From Komagataeibacter diospyri (GTDB lineage: Bacteria; Pseudomonadota; Alphaproteobacteria; Acetobacterales; Acetobacteraceae), in NCBI RefSeq assembly GCF_006538165.1, contig NZ_BDLU01000063.1, forward strand, positions 186,001 to 250,000: a stretch of 64,000 nucleotides of DNA, given 5' to 3'. How positions within the stretch are numbered: position 1 is the first letter of the stretch; the number at the start of each line of letters is the position of its first letter. Below are positions 45,517 to 54,263 of this stretch, one piece after another. Under the pieces are notes generated by a model. The model was not told where the DNA came from, made no database searches, and saw nothing but the letters and a program-made list of their open reading frames with translations. The position numbers and the translations under genes are program-made.

Positions 45517-46372
45517 ACTGGCAGTCGACCGGCAGGGGGCATGCGTTGGTATCCTTGCCGGTGGTGGCCCGTTGCCCGGTCAGGTGGCGCGGGCGGTAGA
45601 GCGGGCGGGTGGCCAGGTTTTCATTGTCGGTTTCCAGGGTTTTGCTGAACCCGCGGTGATCGGGCACTGGCCCCACCGCATGATCCGTCTTGCGGCGGCG
45701 GGTGAAATCCTGTCCGCATTACATGAACATCACTGTCATGACCTTGTGCTGATTGGCCCTGTAAGGCGGCCTTCCCTTATCAACCTGCGTCCTGATGCGA
45801 CGGGTGCCCGGATTCTGGCGCGTATTGGCAAGGCGCTGTTCGCGGGTGATGATGGACTGCTTGGGGCAATCGTGCGCGTGCTGGGGGAAGAAGGTTTCAC
45901 CATCCGCGGCGCGCATGAATATCTGTCCGGGTCGGTCGCACGCCGGGGCGTGATGGGTACGATCAGCCCCGATACGGCGGCACGGGCCGATATCATGCAG
46001 GGCCGTCGCGTGGTGCGGGAACTGGGCAGGCTGGATATCGGGCAGGGATGTGTGGTCCAGGGCGGTCTGGTGCTGGCGGTCGAGGCGCTGGAAGGCACCG
46101 ACTGCATGCTGGAACGCGTGGGTGGCCTGCGGCAACCCGACCGTCCTGCCGGTGTTCTGGTCAAGATGGCCAAGCCGGGGCAGGAGCGGCGTGCCGACCT
46201 GCCAACGATTGGCCCGCGAACGGTTGCAGGTGCCGTGGCTGCAGGCCTGCGTGGAATCGCGATCGAGGCAGGGGCTACCCTGATGACCGATCCCGCCGCC
46301 TGCATTACGATGGCGGATGAGGCCGGACTGTTCCTGATCGGAATTGGCGGCGAAGATGAAAAAATGGACTGA
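45506..46372 (+). CDS. lpxI: UDP-2,3-diacylglucosamine pyrophosphatase LpxI
   Basis: LpxI (DUF1009) hydrolyses UDP-2,3-diacylglucosamine to lipid X in alphaproteobacteria, replacing LpxH of E. coli. The 288-residue product shows GILAGGGPLPGQVARAVERA at the N-terminus, VRRPSLINLRPD, and the C-terminal catalytic domain with DMPTIGPRTV-like ADLPTIGPRTVAGAVAAG and DPAACITMADEAGLFLIG. It overlaps lpxA by 11 bp. lpxB normally follows lpxI in related genomes; here a glyoxalase gene follows instead. Confidence 0.93.
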   Translation: MAPELAVDRQGACVGILAGGGPLPGQVARAVERAGGQVFIVGFQGFAEPAVIGHWPHRMIRLAAAGEILSALHEHHCHDLVLIGPVRRPSLINLRPDATGARILARIGKALFAGDDGLLGAIVRVLGEEGFTIRGAHEYLSGSVARRGVMGTISPDTAARADIMQGRRVVRELGRLDIGQGCVVQGGLVLAVEALEGTDCMLERVGGLRQPDRPAGVLVKMAKPGQERRADLPTIGPRTVAGAVAAGLRGIAIEAGATLMTDPAACITMADEAGLFLIGIGGEDEKMD

Positions 46373-46386
46373 AGGGGAAATGCCGG

Positions 46387-46776
46387 ATGGGAACCTACCT
46401 GCACACAATGGTGCGCGTGCGCAATCTGGAAGCCAGCCTTGATTTCTACCAGTTGCTGGGCATGCGCGAACTGCGCCGCAAGGATGTGCCCGAGGGGAAA
46501 TACACCCTTGTATTCATCGGCTATGCCGATAATGCGGCGGGACAGGCGGAAATCGAACTGACCTATAACTGGGGTCAGGATGATGGATATGACGTGGGCA
46601 CGGGATTCGGTCACTTCGCCCTTGGGGTGCCCGACGTGACCGCCCTGGTTGAAAAGGTCCGCGCAGGCGGTGGCAAGGTCACGCGCGAGCCGGGGCCGGT
46701 CAAATTCGGCACCACCTTCATCGCTTTTGTCGAAGATCCCGACGGCTACAAGATCGAACTGATCCAGAAGTCCTGA
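46387..46776 (+). CDS. gloA: lactoylglutathione lyase (glyoxalase I)
   Basis: Glyoxalase I isomerises the methylglyoxal-glutathione adduct to S-lactoylglutathione. The 129-residue product has the four metal ligands in place: His in TYLHTMVRVRN, Glu in AEIELTYNWGQD, His in GTGFGHFALGVPD and Glu in DGYKIELIQ. It begins 14 bp after lpxI and is likely the last gene of the run. It converges on a small unknown gene with only 14 bp between the stop codons and no visible terminator. Confidence 0.95.
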   Translation: MGTYLHTMVRVRNLEASLDFYQLLGMRELRRKDVPEGKYTLVFIGYADNAAGQAEIELTYNWGQDDGYDVGTGFGHFALGVPDVTALVEKVRAGGGKVTREPGPVKFGTTFIAFVEDPDGYKIELIQKS

Positions 46777-46790
46777 TCGGGTCAGTGCGC

Positions 46791-47018
46791 TTATGATCTG
46801 CGCGCGGCAAGAAGCTGACGCATTGCGCTGAGTTCCCTTGTCGCCGCATCCAGGGCCGTCAGGATGTCCTGTGCTGCCTGCCGGATGTGTTCGTCCTTGC
46901 TCAGCGCCAGCGAATCCGCCCGCAGCATGGCGGGGGACAGGTGGCCACGGATGTCATGGATGTGCTGCCGCAGGATATCGTCGGTCGTATCGGCAGAGTC
47001 GCGTGCAGGGCTGGTCAT
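46791..47018 (-). CDS. small DHp-like (histidine kinase dimerisation-like) protein, unknown function
   Basis: A 75-residue product whose core, HIHDIRGHLSPAMLRADSL followed by DILTALDAATRELSAM, resembles the DHp helical hairpin of sensor kinases, with a candidate phosphoacceptor His22 or His20 and the following D/E-I-R and L-x-P-A pattern. There is no ATPase domain in or next to it. It could be a stand-alone phosphotransfer or dimerisation module, or a reduced kinase. The ATG at 47018 is preferred over 47075 because the longer form would run through the rpmH promoter. The similarity is by eye and modest. Confidence 0.55.
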   Translation of the reverse strand: MTSPARDSADTTDDILRQHIHDIRGHLSPAMLRADSLALSKDEHIRQAAQDILTALDAATRELSAMRQLLAARRS

Positions 47019-47055
47019 GAAAATCATCCGGTTACGGTGCGGGAGGGGAGCAGCA

Positions 47056-47084
47056 TTGACGTTGCCCGAAAGCATCAGTATAAG
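47056..47084 (+). promoter_or_regulatory. promoter of the rpmH-rnpA-yidD-yidC operon
   Basis: TTGACG (47056-47061) and TATAAG (47079-47084) are separated by exactly 17 bp, close to the sigma-70 consensus, and lie about 85 bp upstream of rpmH. Confidence 0.75.
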
Positions 47085-47170
47085 GCGCGGCTCAGGGTTT
47101 CCGTAGTGTACGGGGCCTGTTGGAATTTATTCCGTAACCTGTCTGTCATTGTCAATCTGGGAGTGCCGTT

Positions 47171-47305
47171 GTGAAGCGCACGTATCAACCCTCGAAGCTG
47201 GTCCGCAAGCGTCGCCACGGCTTCCGTTCGCGTATGGAAACCGTTGGTGGCCGTAAGGTTGTCGCAAACCGTCGCACCAAGGGCCGCAAGCGTCTTTCTG
47301 CCTGA
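47171..47305 (+). CDS. rpmH: 50S ribosomal protein L34
   Basis: This 44-codon gene encodes a very basic ribosomal protein. It starts at a GTG and reads [20 protein letters not shown], then [20 protein letters not shown], ending RLSA; this is a typical L34. It heads the conserved rpmH-rnpA-yidD-yidC series, with rnpA 49 bp downstream. A good sigma-70 promoter lies upstream. Confidence 0.97.
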   Translation: MKRTYQPSKLVRKRRHGFRSRMETVGGRKVVANRRTKGRKRLSA

Positions 47306-47354
47306 GGCAGGTGACGTCTGTACGTTCCGGGTGCCTGTGTGTCCGGAACCATGA

Positions 47355-47732
47355 ATGTCTCTATACAAGGGGCGGCTGAAAGTGGCCGATAAGTCCACGC
47401 GCCTTAAGAAACGCGCTGAGTTCCTGCGGGTTGCGGCCAAGGGTCGCAAGGCCCCCGTTCCGGGACTGGTGCTGCAGGCGCTTGAACGCGGCGACATGCA
47501 GGCTGCCCGGTACGGTTTTACCGTTACCAAGAAAGTAGGCAATTCCGTCGTGCGCAACCGGGTGCGGCGGCGCCTGCGTGAGGTAGTCCGGCTGGTGGGC
47601 CGCGAACAGGCGCTTGCAGGCGTCGATATCGTGGTCATTGGTCGGGCTGGCACATGCGGGCGGCGGTTTGATGCCCTGATGGGGGATTACCGCAAGGCCC
47701 TGCGCAAGGCGGGAGTGAAGGAAGAATCGTGA
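47355..47732 (+). CDS. rnpA: ribonuclease P protein component
   Basis: RnpA is the protein subunit of RNase P, which matures tRNA 5' ends. The 125-residue basic product has the family signature YGFTVTKKVGNSVVRNRVRR followed by RLRE. The start could be the ATG at 47355 or a GTG at 47382 (nine codons later), which has AAGGGG nine bases upstream and would begin VADKSTRLKKRAEFLRV. The stop codon overlaps yidD by 4 bp (GTGA). Confidence 0.96.
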   Translation: MSLYKGRLKVADKSTRLKKRAEFLRVAAKGRKAPVPGLVLQALERGDMQAARYGFTVTKKVGNSVVRNRVRRRLREVVRLVGREQALAGVDIVVIGRAGTCGRRFDALMGDYRKALRKAGVKEES

Positions 47733-48025
47733 GCACGTCTTCCATCAGCCTGCCTGCCCATATGCTGCGCGCGGCCATTCGCGCGTATCAGCTGGTGATC
47801 CGCCCCATATGGGGTGCGCATTGCCGATTCACTCCTTCATGCAGTCATTACGCACGCGACGCGATCGCCCGTCACGGGGCCATGCGCGGCAGTGTACTGG
47901 CGGGGTGGCGCATCCTGCGCTGCAACCCCTGGAATGCGGGTGGTCATGATCCCGTTCCCGCCACGGTCTGCGGCTGTGACATGCATGACTCCATGAAAAA
48001 CACGAAAAGTCTGGCGGGTCGCTGA
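47729..48025 (+). CDS. yidD: membrane protein insertion efficiency factor YidD
   Basis: YidD is a small membrane-associated protein that aids YidC-dependent insertion. The 98-residue product carries the family core YQLVIRPIWGAHCRFTPSCS followed by HYARDAIARHGAMRGS and RCNPWNAGGHDPVP. It starts at a GTG overlapping the rnpA stop codon and its own stop codon overlaps the yidC ATG by one base, so the three genes are translationally coupled. Confidence 0.96.
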   Translation: MSTSSISLPAHMLRAAIRAYQLVIRPIWGAHCRFTPSCSHYARDAIARHGAMRGSVLAGWRILRCNPWNAGGHDPVPATVCGCDMHDSMKNTKSLAGR

Positions 48026-49788
48026 TGGATATCAAGCGTTTTATGGTGGCAACAGCACTGTCTGCCGTGGTGCTGGTTGGGTTCGAGTATTTCCTGCCAC
48101 AGCAGCATAAAACGGTCGAACAGCAGGCTGATACCACCACGCCTGCGTCGGCACCGGCCCCCGCGCCAGCGGATGCCACGGCCGCCGCAGCACCCGCGGA
48201 TACGGGCCAGCCCGACCCGCGCGTTGCGATTGACGCCGACCGCGTGCATGGCTCGCTTGACCTGCGTGGCGCGCGTCTTGATGACCTTGTGCTCAAGAAT
48301 TATCACGAGACGGTGGAGCCGGGCAGCCCGCTGGTACGCGTGCTGGAACCGCGCGGGCAGGCGGAGCCGAACCTGGTTGAGGTCGGCTGGACCAATGTCA
48401 GCGGCGGCCATGTCAGCGTGCCCGACGCCAATACCATCTGGACTGCCGATCATGATACCCTGACCCAGGCGCAGCCCGTTACCCTGTCATGGGATAACGG
48501 TCAGGGGCAGGTGTTCCAGATCACCATCGCGATTGACCAGAACTACATGTTCTCGGTTACGCAGAAGGTCATCAACCATGGCGGGGATGCGGTTTCGCTG
48601 TATCCTTTCTCCCGCGTGGAACGTGCCTACACCCCGGTCGAGACGGGCGGCTACCTTGTGCATGAAGGGCCGATTTCCGTCATTGACCACAGGCTGGATG
48701 AAAGCTCCTACAAATCCCTGCGCAAGGGGGCGGTGCCGCCGGGCAACATCGCGTGGACCAAGACGGGTCAGGGTGGATGGGCCGGGATTACTGACAAGTA
48801 CTGGCTGTCCGCCGTGATCCCGCAGCAGGACAGTGATGTCGCGGGCACCTATGCCTACCAGCCCGCGGGCGGGGACAAGGGCATCTATGATGTCGGCTTT
48901 ACCGCGCGTGCGCCGCTGGTGGTTGCCGCCGGGGGCGATGCCACGACCGCAAGCCATGTGTTTGCCGGGGCGAAGGAAGTGCCGCTGCTGGAAAAATATG
49001 AATCCAGCCTGCATATCCCCGATTTCTGGAAAGCGGTCGATTTCGGCTGGTTCGCGTTCCTGACCCGTCCGATCTTCACGGTGCTGGACTGGCTCAACAC
49101 CATGCTGGGCAATTTCGGCCTGGCCCTGATGGCGTTCACCCTGCTGGTCAAGGCGCTGTTCTTCCCGCTGGCGACCAAGCAGTTCCATTCCATGGGCAAG
49201 ATGCGGCAGCTCCAGCCCAAGATCAAAGCCCTGCGGGAACGGTATAAAGACGACCAGATGGCGCTGAACCAGCAGATGATCGCGCTGTACAAGCAGGAAA
49301 AAGTCAATCCGGCCAGCGGCTGCCTGCCCATGCTGCTGCAGATCCCGGTGTTCTGGTGTCTGTACAAGGATCTGTACGTCACGATCGAGATGCGGCATGC
49401 GCCTTTCTTCGGCTGGATCCATGACCTGTCTGCTTTCGACCCGACAAACCTGTTCACCCTGTTCGGGCTGATTCCGTGGAATCCGTCGGTCATTTCCCCC
49501 ATGCTCCAGCTTGGGCTGTGGCCGATCGCGTTCGGGCTGACCATGTTTGCCCAGATGCGTCTGAACCCGACACCGGCGGCGGACCCGGCGCAGCAGAAGA
49601 TGTTCCAGTTCATGCCGATCATCTTTACGTTCTTCATGGCGCGGCAGCCATCGGGACTGGTGATCTACTATTGCTGGAACAACCTGCTGACCATGGCGCA
49701 GCAGACGCTGATCCAGCGCCGCATGAACAGGGGTACGCCCGCTGTTGCTGCACCCACGAAGCCCAGGCTTCCGTCAGGGAAGAAATAG
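48025..49788 (+). CDS. yidC: membrane protein insertase YidC
   Basis: YidC inserts and folds inner-membrane proteins, with or without SecYEG. The 587-residue product has an N-terminal membrane anchor (residues about 4-22), an Ala/Pro-rich linker, a large periplasmic beta-supersandwich domain (about 75-350) and a C-terminal five-helix insertase core with KQFHSMGKMRQLQPKIKALR and NPASGCLPMLLQIPVFWCLY. The C-terminus is short and basic. Length and layout are those of a Gram-negative YidC. Confidence 0.97.
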   Translation: MDIKRFMVATALSAVVLVGFEYFLPQQHKTVEQQADTTTPASAPAPAPADATAAAAPADTGQPDPRVAIDADRVHGSLDLRGARLDDLVLKNYHETVEPGSPLVRVLEPRGQAEPNLVEVGWTNVSGGHVSVPDANTIWTADHDTLTQAQPVTLSWDNGQGQVFQITIAIDQNYMFSVTQKVINHGGDAVSLYPFSRVERAYTPVETGGYLVHEGPISVIDHRLDESSYKSLRKGAVPPGNIAWTKTGQGGWAGITDKYWLSAVIPQQDSDVAGTYAYQPAGGDKGIYDVGFTARAPLVVAAGGDATTASHVFAGAKEVPLLEKYESSLHIPDFWKAVDFGWFAFLTRPIFTVLDWLNTMLGNFGLALMAFTLLVKALFFPLATKQFHSMGKMRQLQPKIKALRERYKDDQMALNQQMIALYKQEKVNPASGCLPMLLQIPVFWCLYKDLYVTIEMRHAPFFGWIHDLSAFDPTNLFTLFGLIPWNPSVISPMLQLGLWPIAFGLTMFAQMRLNPTPAADPAQQKMFQFMPIIFTFFMARQPSGLVIYYCWNNLLTMAQQTLIQRRMNRGTPAVAAPTKPRLPSGKK

Positions 49789-49801
49789 GGACGGGACCAA
49801 G

Positions 49802-50467
49802 ATGGTGGAATTTTCCTCATCCATGCCGACACCGGAAGAAATGGAACGCGACATTGAAATTGGTCGCGTCCTGTTCGCGGGTGAATTCAATTTCGTGTTT
49901 GGTGCGCAGCAGCTTGGCCAGCTGCCTGATCCCGTGCTGCCCGAAATCGCGTTTGCCGGGCGATCCAATGTCGGCAAGTCCAGCCTGATCAACGCCCTGA
50001 CCGGGCGAAAGGCACTGGCGCGGGCCTCGTCCGAGCCGGGACGGACCAAGCAGCTCAATTTCTTTGAACTGGCCGACCGGCTGACACTGGTGGACATGCC
50101 CGGCTATGGTTTTGCCAAGGCCGCCAAGGCGGTCAAGGAAGACTGGCAGGGCATGATGTTTTCCTACCTGCGCGGCAGGCCGACGCTACGCCGTGTCGTG
50201 CTGCTGCTGGACAGCCGGGTGGAGGTCAAGGCGACCGATCAGGAAATCATGAAACTGCTGGATCGGGCTGCCGTGACATTCCAGGTCGTGCTGACCAAAT
50301 GCGACGTGCCCAGGCCTGCGGTGCTGGAGGCCAAGATGCGTGAAGTCACCGGTATCGTGGCCACACATGCGGCAGCTTTCCCGGATGTGCTGGCAACCAG
50401 CAGCGAGACCGGGACAGGTATTGCGGAACTGCGCGCGGAACTCGCACGGCTGGCCAATCCGGTATAA
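49802..50467 (+). CDS. engB: ribosome biogenesis GTPase EngB (YihA/YsxC)
   Basis: EngB is an essential GTPase in large-subunit ribosome assembly. The 221-residue product has G1 AGRSNVGKSSLINALTG, the switch region SSEPGRTKQLNFFEL, G3 DMPGYGFAKA and G4 LTKCD. The ATG at 49802 is 13 bp after the yidC stop codon with GGGACGGGACC upstream. It follows yidC in many alphaproteobacteria. Confidence 0.96.
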   Translation: MVEFSSSMPTPEEMERDIEIGRVLFAGEFNFVFGAQQLGQLPDPVLPEIAFAGRSNVGKSSLINALTGRKALARASSEPGRTKQLNFFELADRLTLVDMPGYGFAKAAKAVKEDWQGMMFSYLRGRPTLRRVVLLLDSRVEVKATDQEIMKLLDRAAVTFQVVLTKCDVPRPAVLEAKMREVTGIVATHAAAFPDVLATSSETGTGIAELRAELARLANPV

Positions 50468-50533
50468 GGCGGCCACACGGTTGGCCCTGCGGGGCATGGG
50501 TATTCAGCAGTCAGGAGCGAAGGGAACGTTCGG

Positions 50534-51439
50534 ATGACAGGAACGCAATCGGGCGACCGGGAAGCACAGGCACGGGCCGAGGTTCTGGCCAGGGCGCTGC
50601 CTTACCTGCGTCGTTATGCGGGGGATACGGTTGTCGTCAAATATGGCGGCAGCGCGATGGTCGATACATCGCTGTCCACCGCGTTTGGCCATGATATCGC
50701 GCTGCTCAAGCAGGTTGGCGTCAACCCGGTCGTGGTGCATGGCGGCGGGCCGCAGATCAGCGCGATGCTCAAGCGGCTGCAGATTGAATCGACCTTCATC
50801 GACGGCCTGCGCGTGACTGATGCCGCCATGATCGACGTGATCGAGATGGTGCTGGGCGGCAAGGTGAACAAACAGGTCGCGGGCCTGATCAACCGGGCCG
50901 GTGCGCTGGCGGTTGGCATTTCGGGGCTTGATGGTGGCCTGATTTCCGCCCGCAGGCTCCAGCGCCGCGCGCGTGAGGCCGGGGTCGAGACCGATCGCCT
51001 GCTGGACCTTGGCTTCGTGGGGGAACCGACCCGCATCGACCCGCGCGTGATCTATGCGCTGTCCGGTTCGGGGCTGATTCCGGTGATCGCGCCCATCGGC
51101 GCGGGCGAGCAGGGCGAGACCTATAACATCAATGCCGATACGGCCGCGGGTGCGATTGCGGGTGCGGTCAATGCCAGTCGCCTGCTCATGCTGACGGATG
51201 TGCCCGGCGTGCTGGATGGAGACGGGAAACTGATCCCGGAACTGACGGCGGAAGATGCGCGTCGCGGCATCGCCAGCGGCATGATTTCCGGCGGCATGAT
51301 CCCCAAGGTCGAAACCTGCCTTGAGGCCGTGCGCGCGGGGGCGAAGGCCGCCGTCATCCTTGATGGCCGGGTGCAGCATTCCTGCCTGCTGGAACTGTTT
51401 ACGGAAGCCGGGCCGGGCACCCTGATCCGGGGCAGCTGA
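50534..51439 (+). CDS. argB: acetylglutamate kinase
   Basis: ArgB phosphorylates N-acetylglutamate, the second step of arginine synthesis. The 301-residue product shows VVKYGGSAMVDTSLSTAFGH, VVVHGGGPQISAMLKRLQI, the TYNINADTAAGAIAGAVNA nucleotide site and GMIPKVETCLEAV near the C-terminus. It sits downstream of engB, a conserved alphaproteobacterial neighbour, with a 66-bp gap. Confidence 0.97.
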   Translation: MTGTQSGDREAQARAEVLARALPYLRRYAGDTVVVKYGGSAMVDTSLSTAFGHDIALLKQVGVNPVVVHGGGPQISAMLKRLQIESTFIDGLRVTDAAMIDVIEMVLGGKVNKQVAGLINRAGALAVGISGLDGGLISARRLQRRAREAGVETDRLLDLGFVGEPTRIDPRVIYALSGSGLIPVIAPIGAGEQGETYNINADTAAGAIAGAVNASRLLMLTDVPGVLDGDGKLIPELTAEDARRGIASGMISGGMIPKVETCLEAVRAGAKAAVILDGRVQHSCLLELFTEAGPGTLIRGS

Positions 51440-51477
51440 CCCCCGCTGGATCAGGTCATGTGGAGGGGGGCATTGCG

Positions 51478-51506
51478 TTGACATTGCCCATGATCCTCCG
51501 CATGGT
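51478..51506 (+). promoter_or_regulatory. candidate promoter of dapD-dapE
   Basis: TTGACA (51478-51483) is a perfect -35 box, 17 bp from CATGGT (51501-51506), which matches the -10 consensus at only 3 of 6 positions. It lies in the argB-dapD gap. Confidence 0.4.
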
Positions 51507-51530
51507 CCGCAGGCAATCAATACCAAAGGC

Positions 51531-51551
51531 CCCCGGCGTGCCCTGCCGGGG
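51531..51551 (+). other. hairpin in the dapD leader
   Basis: CCCCGGC (51531-51537) and GCCGGGG (51545-51551) form a perfect 7-bp stem with a 7-base loop, ending about 30 bp before the dapD ATG. There is no T-run, so it may be a leader structure rather than the argB terminator. Confidence 0.45.
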
Positions 51552-51580
51552 ACGCCTGCCCAAGACAGGATTTTGCAAAT

Positions 51581-52429
51581 ATGACCGATACATCCCTTCA
51601 GAGCCAGATCGAGGCCCTGTGGGAGCGTCGTGAGACGCTGTCCACCGCCACCACCGGCGCTGACCGTGATGCCGTCGAGGCGGCGCTTCTGGCGCTGGAT
51701 TCCGGCCGGCTGCGCGTCGCAACCCCCGGCCCGGCTGGCTGGGTGGTCAATGAATGGCTGAAGAAGGCTGTCCTGCTGTCCTTCCGCCTCAATGACAACC
51801 GGATTGTCGAAGGCGGCGGTGCGGGGGCACCCAGCTATGACAAGGTGCCGCTGAAATTCGCAGGCTGGGACCAGGCGGCGTTTGCCGAGGCAGGCTTCCG
51901 CGCGGTGCCGGGCTCCATCGTGCGCCGTTCCGCGTTCATCGCGCCGGGTGTTGTACTGATGCCCAGCTTCGTCAATGCCGGTGCGTATGTCGATAGCGGC
52001 ACGATGGTTGATACATGGGTCACGATCGGCAGTTGCGCGCAGATCGGCAAGAACTGCCATATCAGCGGTGGCGTGGGCATTGGCGGCGTGCTGGAGCCGC
52101 TGCAGGCCGCCCCCGTCATCATTGAGGACGGTTGCTTCATCGGCGCGCGTTCGGAAGTGGCCGAAGGCGTGGTGGTCGAACGTGGCAGCGTGCTGTCCAT
52201 GGGTGTGTTCCTTGGTGCTTCGACCAAGATCGTTGATCGTGCGACGGGTGAAGTCTTCATGGGCCGTGTCCCGGCCTATTCCGTGGTCGTGCCCGGCACG
52301 CTGCCGCCGCGTCAGGCGACCAGCACCGATGGCAAGCCACTGCCGTCGCTGGACTGCGCGGTGATCGTCAAGCGCGTGGATGAACGTACGCGTTCCAAGA
52401 CCTCGATCAACGACCTGCTGCGCGGCTGA
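51581..52429 (+). CDS. dapD: 2,3,4,5-tetrahydropyridine-2,6-dicarboxylate N-succinyltransferase
   Basis: DapD succinylates tetrahydrodipicolinate in the diaminopimelate/lysine pathway, feeding both lysine and peptidoglycan. The 282-residue product has an N-terminal helical part ([16 protein letters not shown]), then [18 protein letters not shown] and a left-handed beta-helix with [20 protein letters not shown] and [20 protein letters not shown]. The following gene, dapE, removes the succinyl group two steps later, so the pair forms a pathway operon. Confidence 0.97.
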   Translation: MTDTSLQSQIEALWERRETLSTATTGADRDAVEAALLALDSGRLRVATPGPAGWVVNEWLKKAVLLSFRLNDNRIVEGGGAGAPSYDKVPLKFAGWDQAAFAEAGFRAVPGSIVRRSAFIAPGVVLMPSFVNAGAYVDSGTMVDTWVTIGSCAQIGKNCHISGGVGIGGVLEPLQAAPVIIEDGCFIGARSEVAEGVVVERGSVLSMGVFLGASTKIVDRATGEVFMGRVPAYSVVVPGTLPPRQATSTDGKPLPSLDCAVIVKRVDERTRSKTSINDLLRG

Positions 52430-52437
52430 CCGGTATC

Positions 52438-53610
52438 ATGGGGGACGGCGGAATGGCGGATACGCAACACGATCCCGGCGGTGTTATCGCCCTGACGCGT
52501 GACCTGATCCGCTGTCCTTCCGTAACCCCCGATGATGGCTGCGGCATCACCGCGCTGGCCCGCGTGCTGGAACAGATCGGTTTCAGCGTCACCCTGCTGC
52601 CGTTTGGCGAAGGGGTGGCGCGCACCCCCAACCTGTTTGCCCGCCTTGGCACGGGGCATCCACATCTGTGTTTCGCCGGGCATACGGATGTCGTGCCGGT
52701 GGGGGATACGGCCGCGTGGGCGCATGACCCCTTTGGCGGGGCAATACATGACGGTGTCCTGTTCGGTCGTGGCGCGTGCGACATGAAAGGGGGCATTGCC
52801 GCCTTTGTCGCCGCCGTCAGGCTGTATCTTGAACGCACGCCGCAGCCGCAGGGATCAATCAGCCTGCTGATTACGGGTGATGAGGAAGGCCCCGCCACCA
52901 ATGGCACGGTACGCGTGCTGGAATGGATGGCGGCTGAAGGCCAGATTCCCGATTTCTGTCTTGTGGGCGAACCTACCAATCCCGCCGGGATGGGCGAAGT
53001 CATCAAGATCGGCCGTCGTGGCAGCCTGAATGCCCATATTACCGTGCAAGGCACGCAGGGGCATGTAGCCTATCCACACCGGGCGGATAATCCGGTCCAT
53101 CGCCTGCTGGCGCTGCTGGGTGAACTGACGGCGGCCCCGCTGGATGACGGCAGTGAGTGGTTCGAGGCATCCAGCCTGCAGGTGACCAGCCTTGACGTGG
53201 GCAATACGGCCACCAATGTCATTCCTGCCCGGGCCGAAGCCCGGCTGAACATCCGTTTCAATGACCTTCATACCGGCGCCGACCTTGCGGGCTGGATCCG
53301 CACCGTAGCAATCCGTCATGCCCCCCGGGCGGATGTAGGTATCTCCATCAGTGGTGAATCCTTCCTGACCGAACCTGGCGCATCGGTCGAAGCCCTGCGT
53401 GCGAGCGTGCGTGCGGTGACGGGGCATGTGCCGAAGCTGGATACCGGCGGCGGCACGTCGGATGCCCGCTTTATCAGCCGTTACTGCCCTGTTGCGGAAT
53501 TCGGGCTGGTGGGGGCAAGCATGCACAAGACGGACGAGCATGTCAGCCTGTCAGACCTGAAGCATCTGACGGCGATCTATACCGGCTTCCTTGAAAAGGT
53601 AATGCGTTAA
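52438..53610 (+). CDS. dapE: succinyl-diaminopimelate desuccinylase
   Basis: DapE is a di-zinc peptidase-family enzyme that releases LL-diaminopimelate. The 390-residue product has the metal-binding FAGHTDVVPVGD and GRGACDMKGGIAAFVAA, then LLITGDEEGPATNGT with the catalytic Glu, and the C-terminal DTGGGTSDARFISRYCPV and SMHKTDEHVSLSDLK. The start may be 52438 or the ATG at 52453, which has GGGGGACGGCGGA upstream. It overlaps the following membrane-protein gene by one base (TAATG). Confidence 0.97.
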   Translation: MGDGGMADTQHDPGGVIALTRDLIRCPSVTPDDGCGITALARVLEQIGFSVTLLPFGEGVARTPNLFARLGTGHPHLCFAGHTDVVPVGDTAAWAHDPFGGAIHDGVLFGRGACDMKGGIAAFVAAVRLYLERTPQPQGSISLLITGDEEGPATNGTVRVLEWMAAEGQIPDFCLVGEPTNPAGMGEVIKIGRRGSLNAHITVQGTQGHVAYPHRADNPVHRLLALLGELTAAPLDDGSEWFEASSLQVTSLDVGNTATNVIPARAEARLNIRFNDLHTGADLAGWIRTVAIRHAPRADVGISISGESFLTEPGASVEALRASVRAVTGHVPKLDTGGGTSDARFISRYCPVAEFGLVGASMHKTDEHVSLSDLKHLTAIYTGFLEKVMR

Positions 53611-54260
53611 TGTCTGATCGCGGCATATCCCCCGAGCCGAATTCACCCGGACTTGGCATGATCCTCAAGGGAATGCTGCTGCTGGGGCGGGGCCGTGCGG
53701 AAGGCATCGCCTATTTTGGCAATACCCGCGATTCCGTTCTGGCCGCGCTGGCGCCCCGCCTTGCGCTATGGCTGGTGGGTGGCGGCCTGACCATTGGCAC
53801 CGCCCCGCAGGCGATCAGTGGGGTGAAGGTGCTGTTCGCACTGTGCCTGATCCTGCTGCCTGCCGTTGTGACCCATGCGCTGGCGCGGCGGTGGAAGCGC
53901 GAAGGGCTGTGGCTGCGCTACATCACGGCGGCGTGGTGGACAGACTGGGTCACGCTGTTCGTGGGGCTGGCGGTGGCGCTGCTTATGGCGCTGGCCTCGC
54001 CCAAGCTGCTGGAATCCGCCACGGGGGCGATGATCCTGAATGGGGTGGAGTTCGGCTACAGCCTGTGGCTGACGTGGTACGTGGCGCGTATCGGCCTGCT
54101 GTTGCGGCGTGGGCAGGCGGTGGTGCTGGTGCTGGCGATACTGGGCAGCCTTGGGTTGCTGTCAATGGCGGTCGGTGTGCTTTCCCCGAACCAGCGTGCG
54201 TGGCATGACTTTCTTTATCCCCTGCTGGTGCAGCAGGGTCAGGGGTCTGCCCATCGATGA
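53610..54260 (+). CDS. integral membrane protein of unknown function
   Basis: A 216-residue product with about five hydrophobic segments (roughly residues 48-62, 72-90, 112-132, 145-160 and 168-190). The N-terminus is soluble and contains PGLGMILKGMLLLGRGRAEG followed by IAYFGNTRDSVLAALAPRLA. I recognise no family signature. Its ATG overlaps the dapE stop codon by one base, so it is translationally coupled to the diaminopimelate genes, which suggests an envelope-related role but does not prove it. Copy D of the dispersed repeat follows immediately. Confidence 0.75.
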   Translation: MSDRGISPEPNSPGLGMILKGMLLLGRGRAEGIAYFGNTRDSVLAALAPRLALWLVGGGLTIGTAPQAISGVKVLFALCLILLPAVVTHALARRWKREGLWLRYITAAWWTDWVTLFVGLAVALLMALASPKLLESATGAMILNGVEFGYSLWLTWYVARIGLLLRRGQAVVLVLAILGSLGLLSMAVGVLSPNQRAWHDFLYPLLVQQGQGSAHR

Positions 54261-54263
54261 AAA

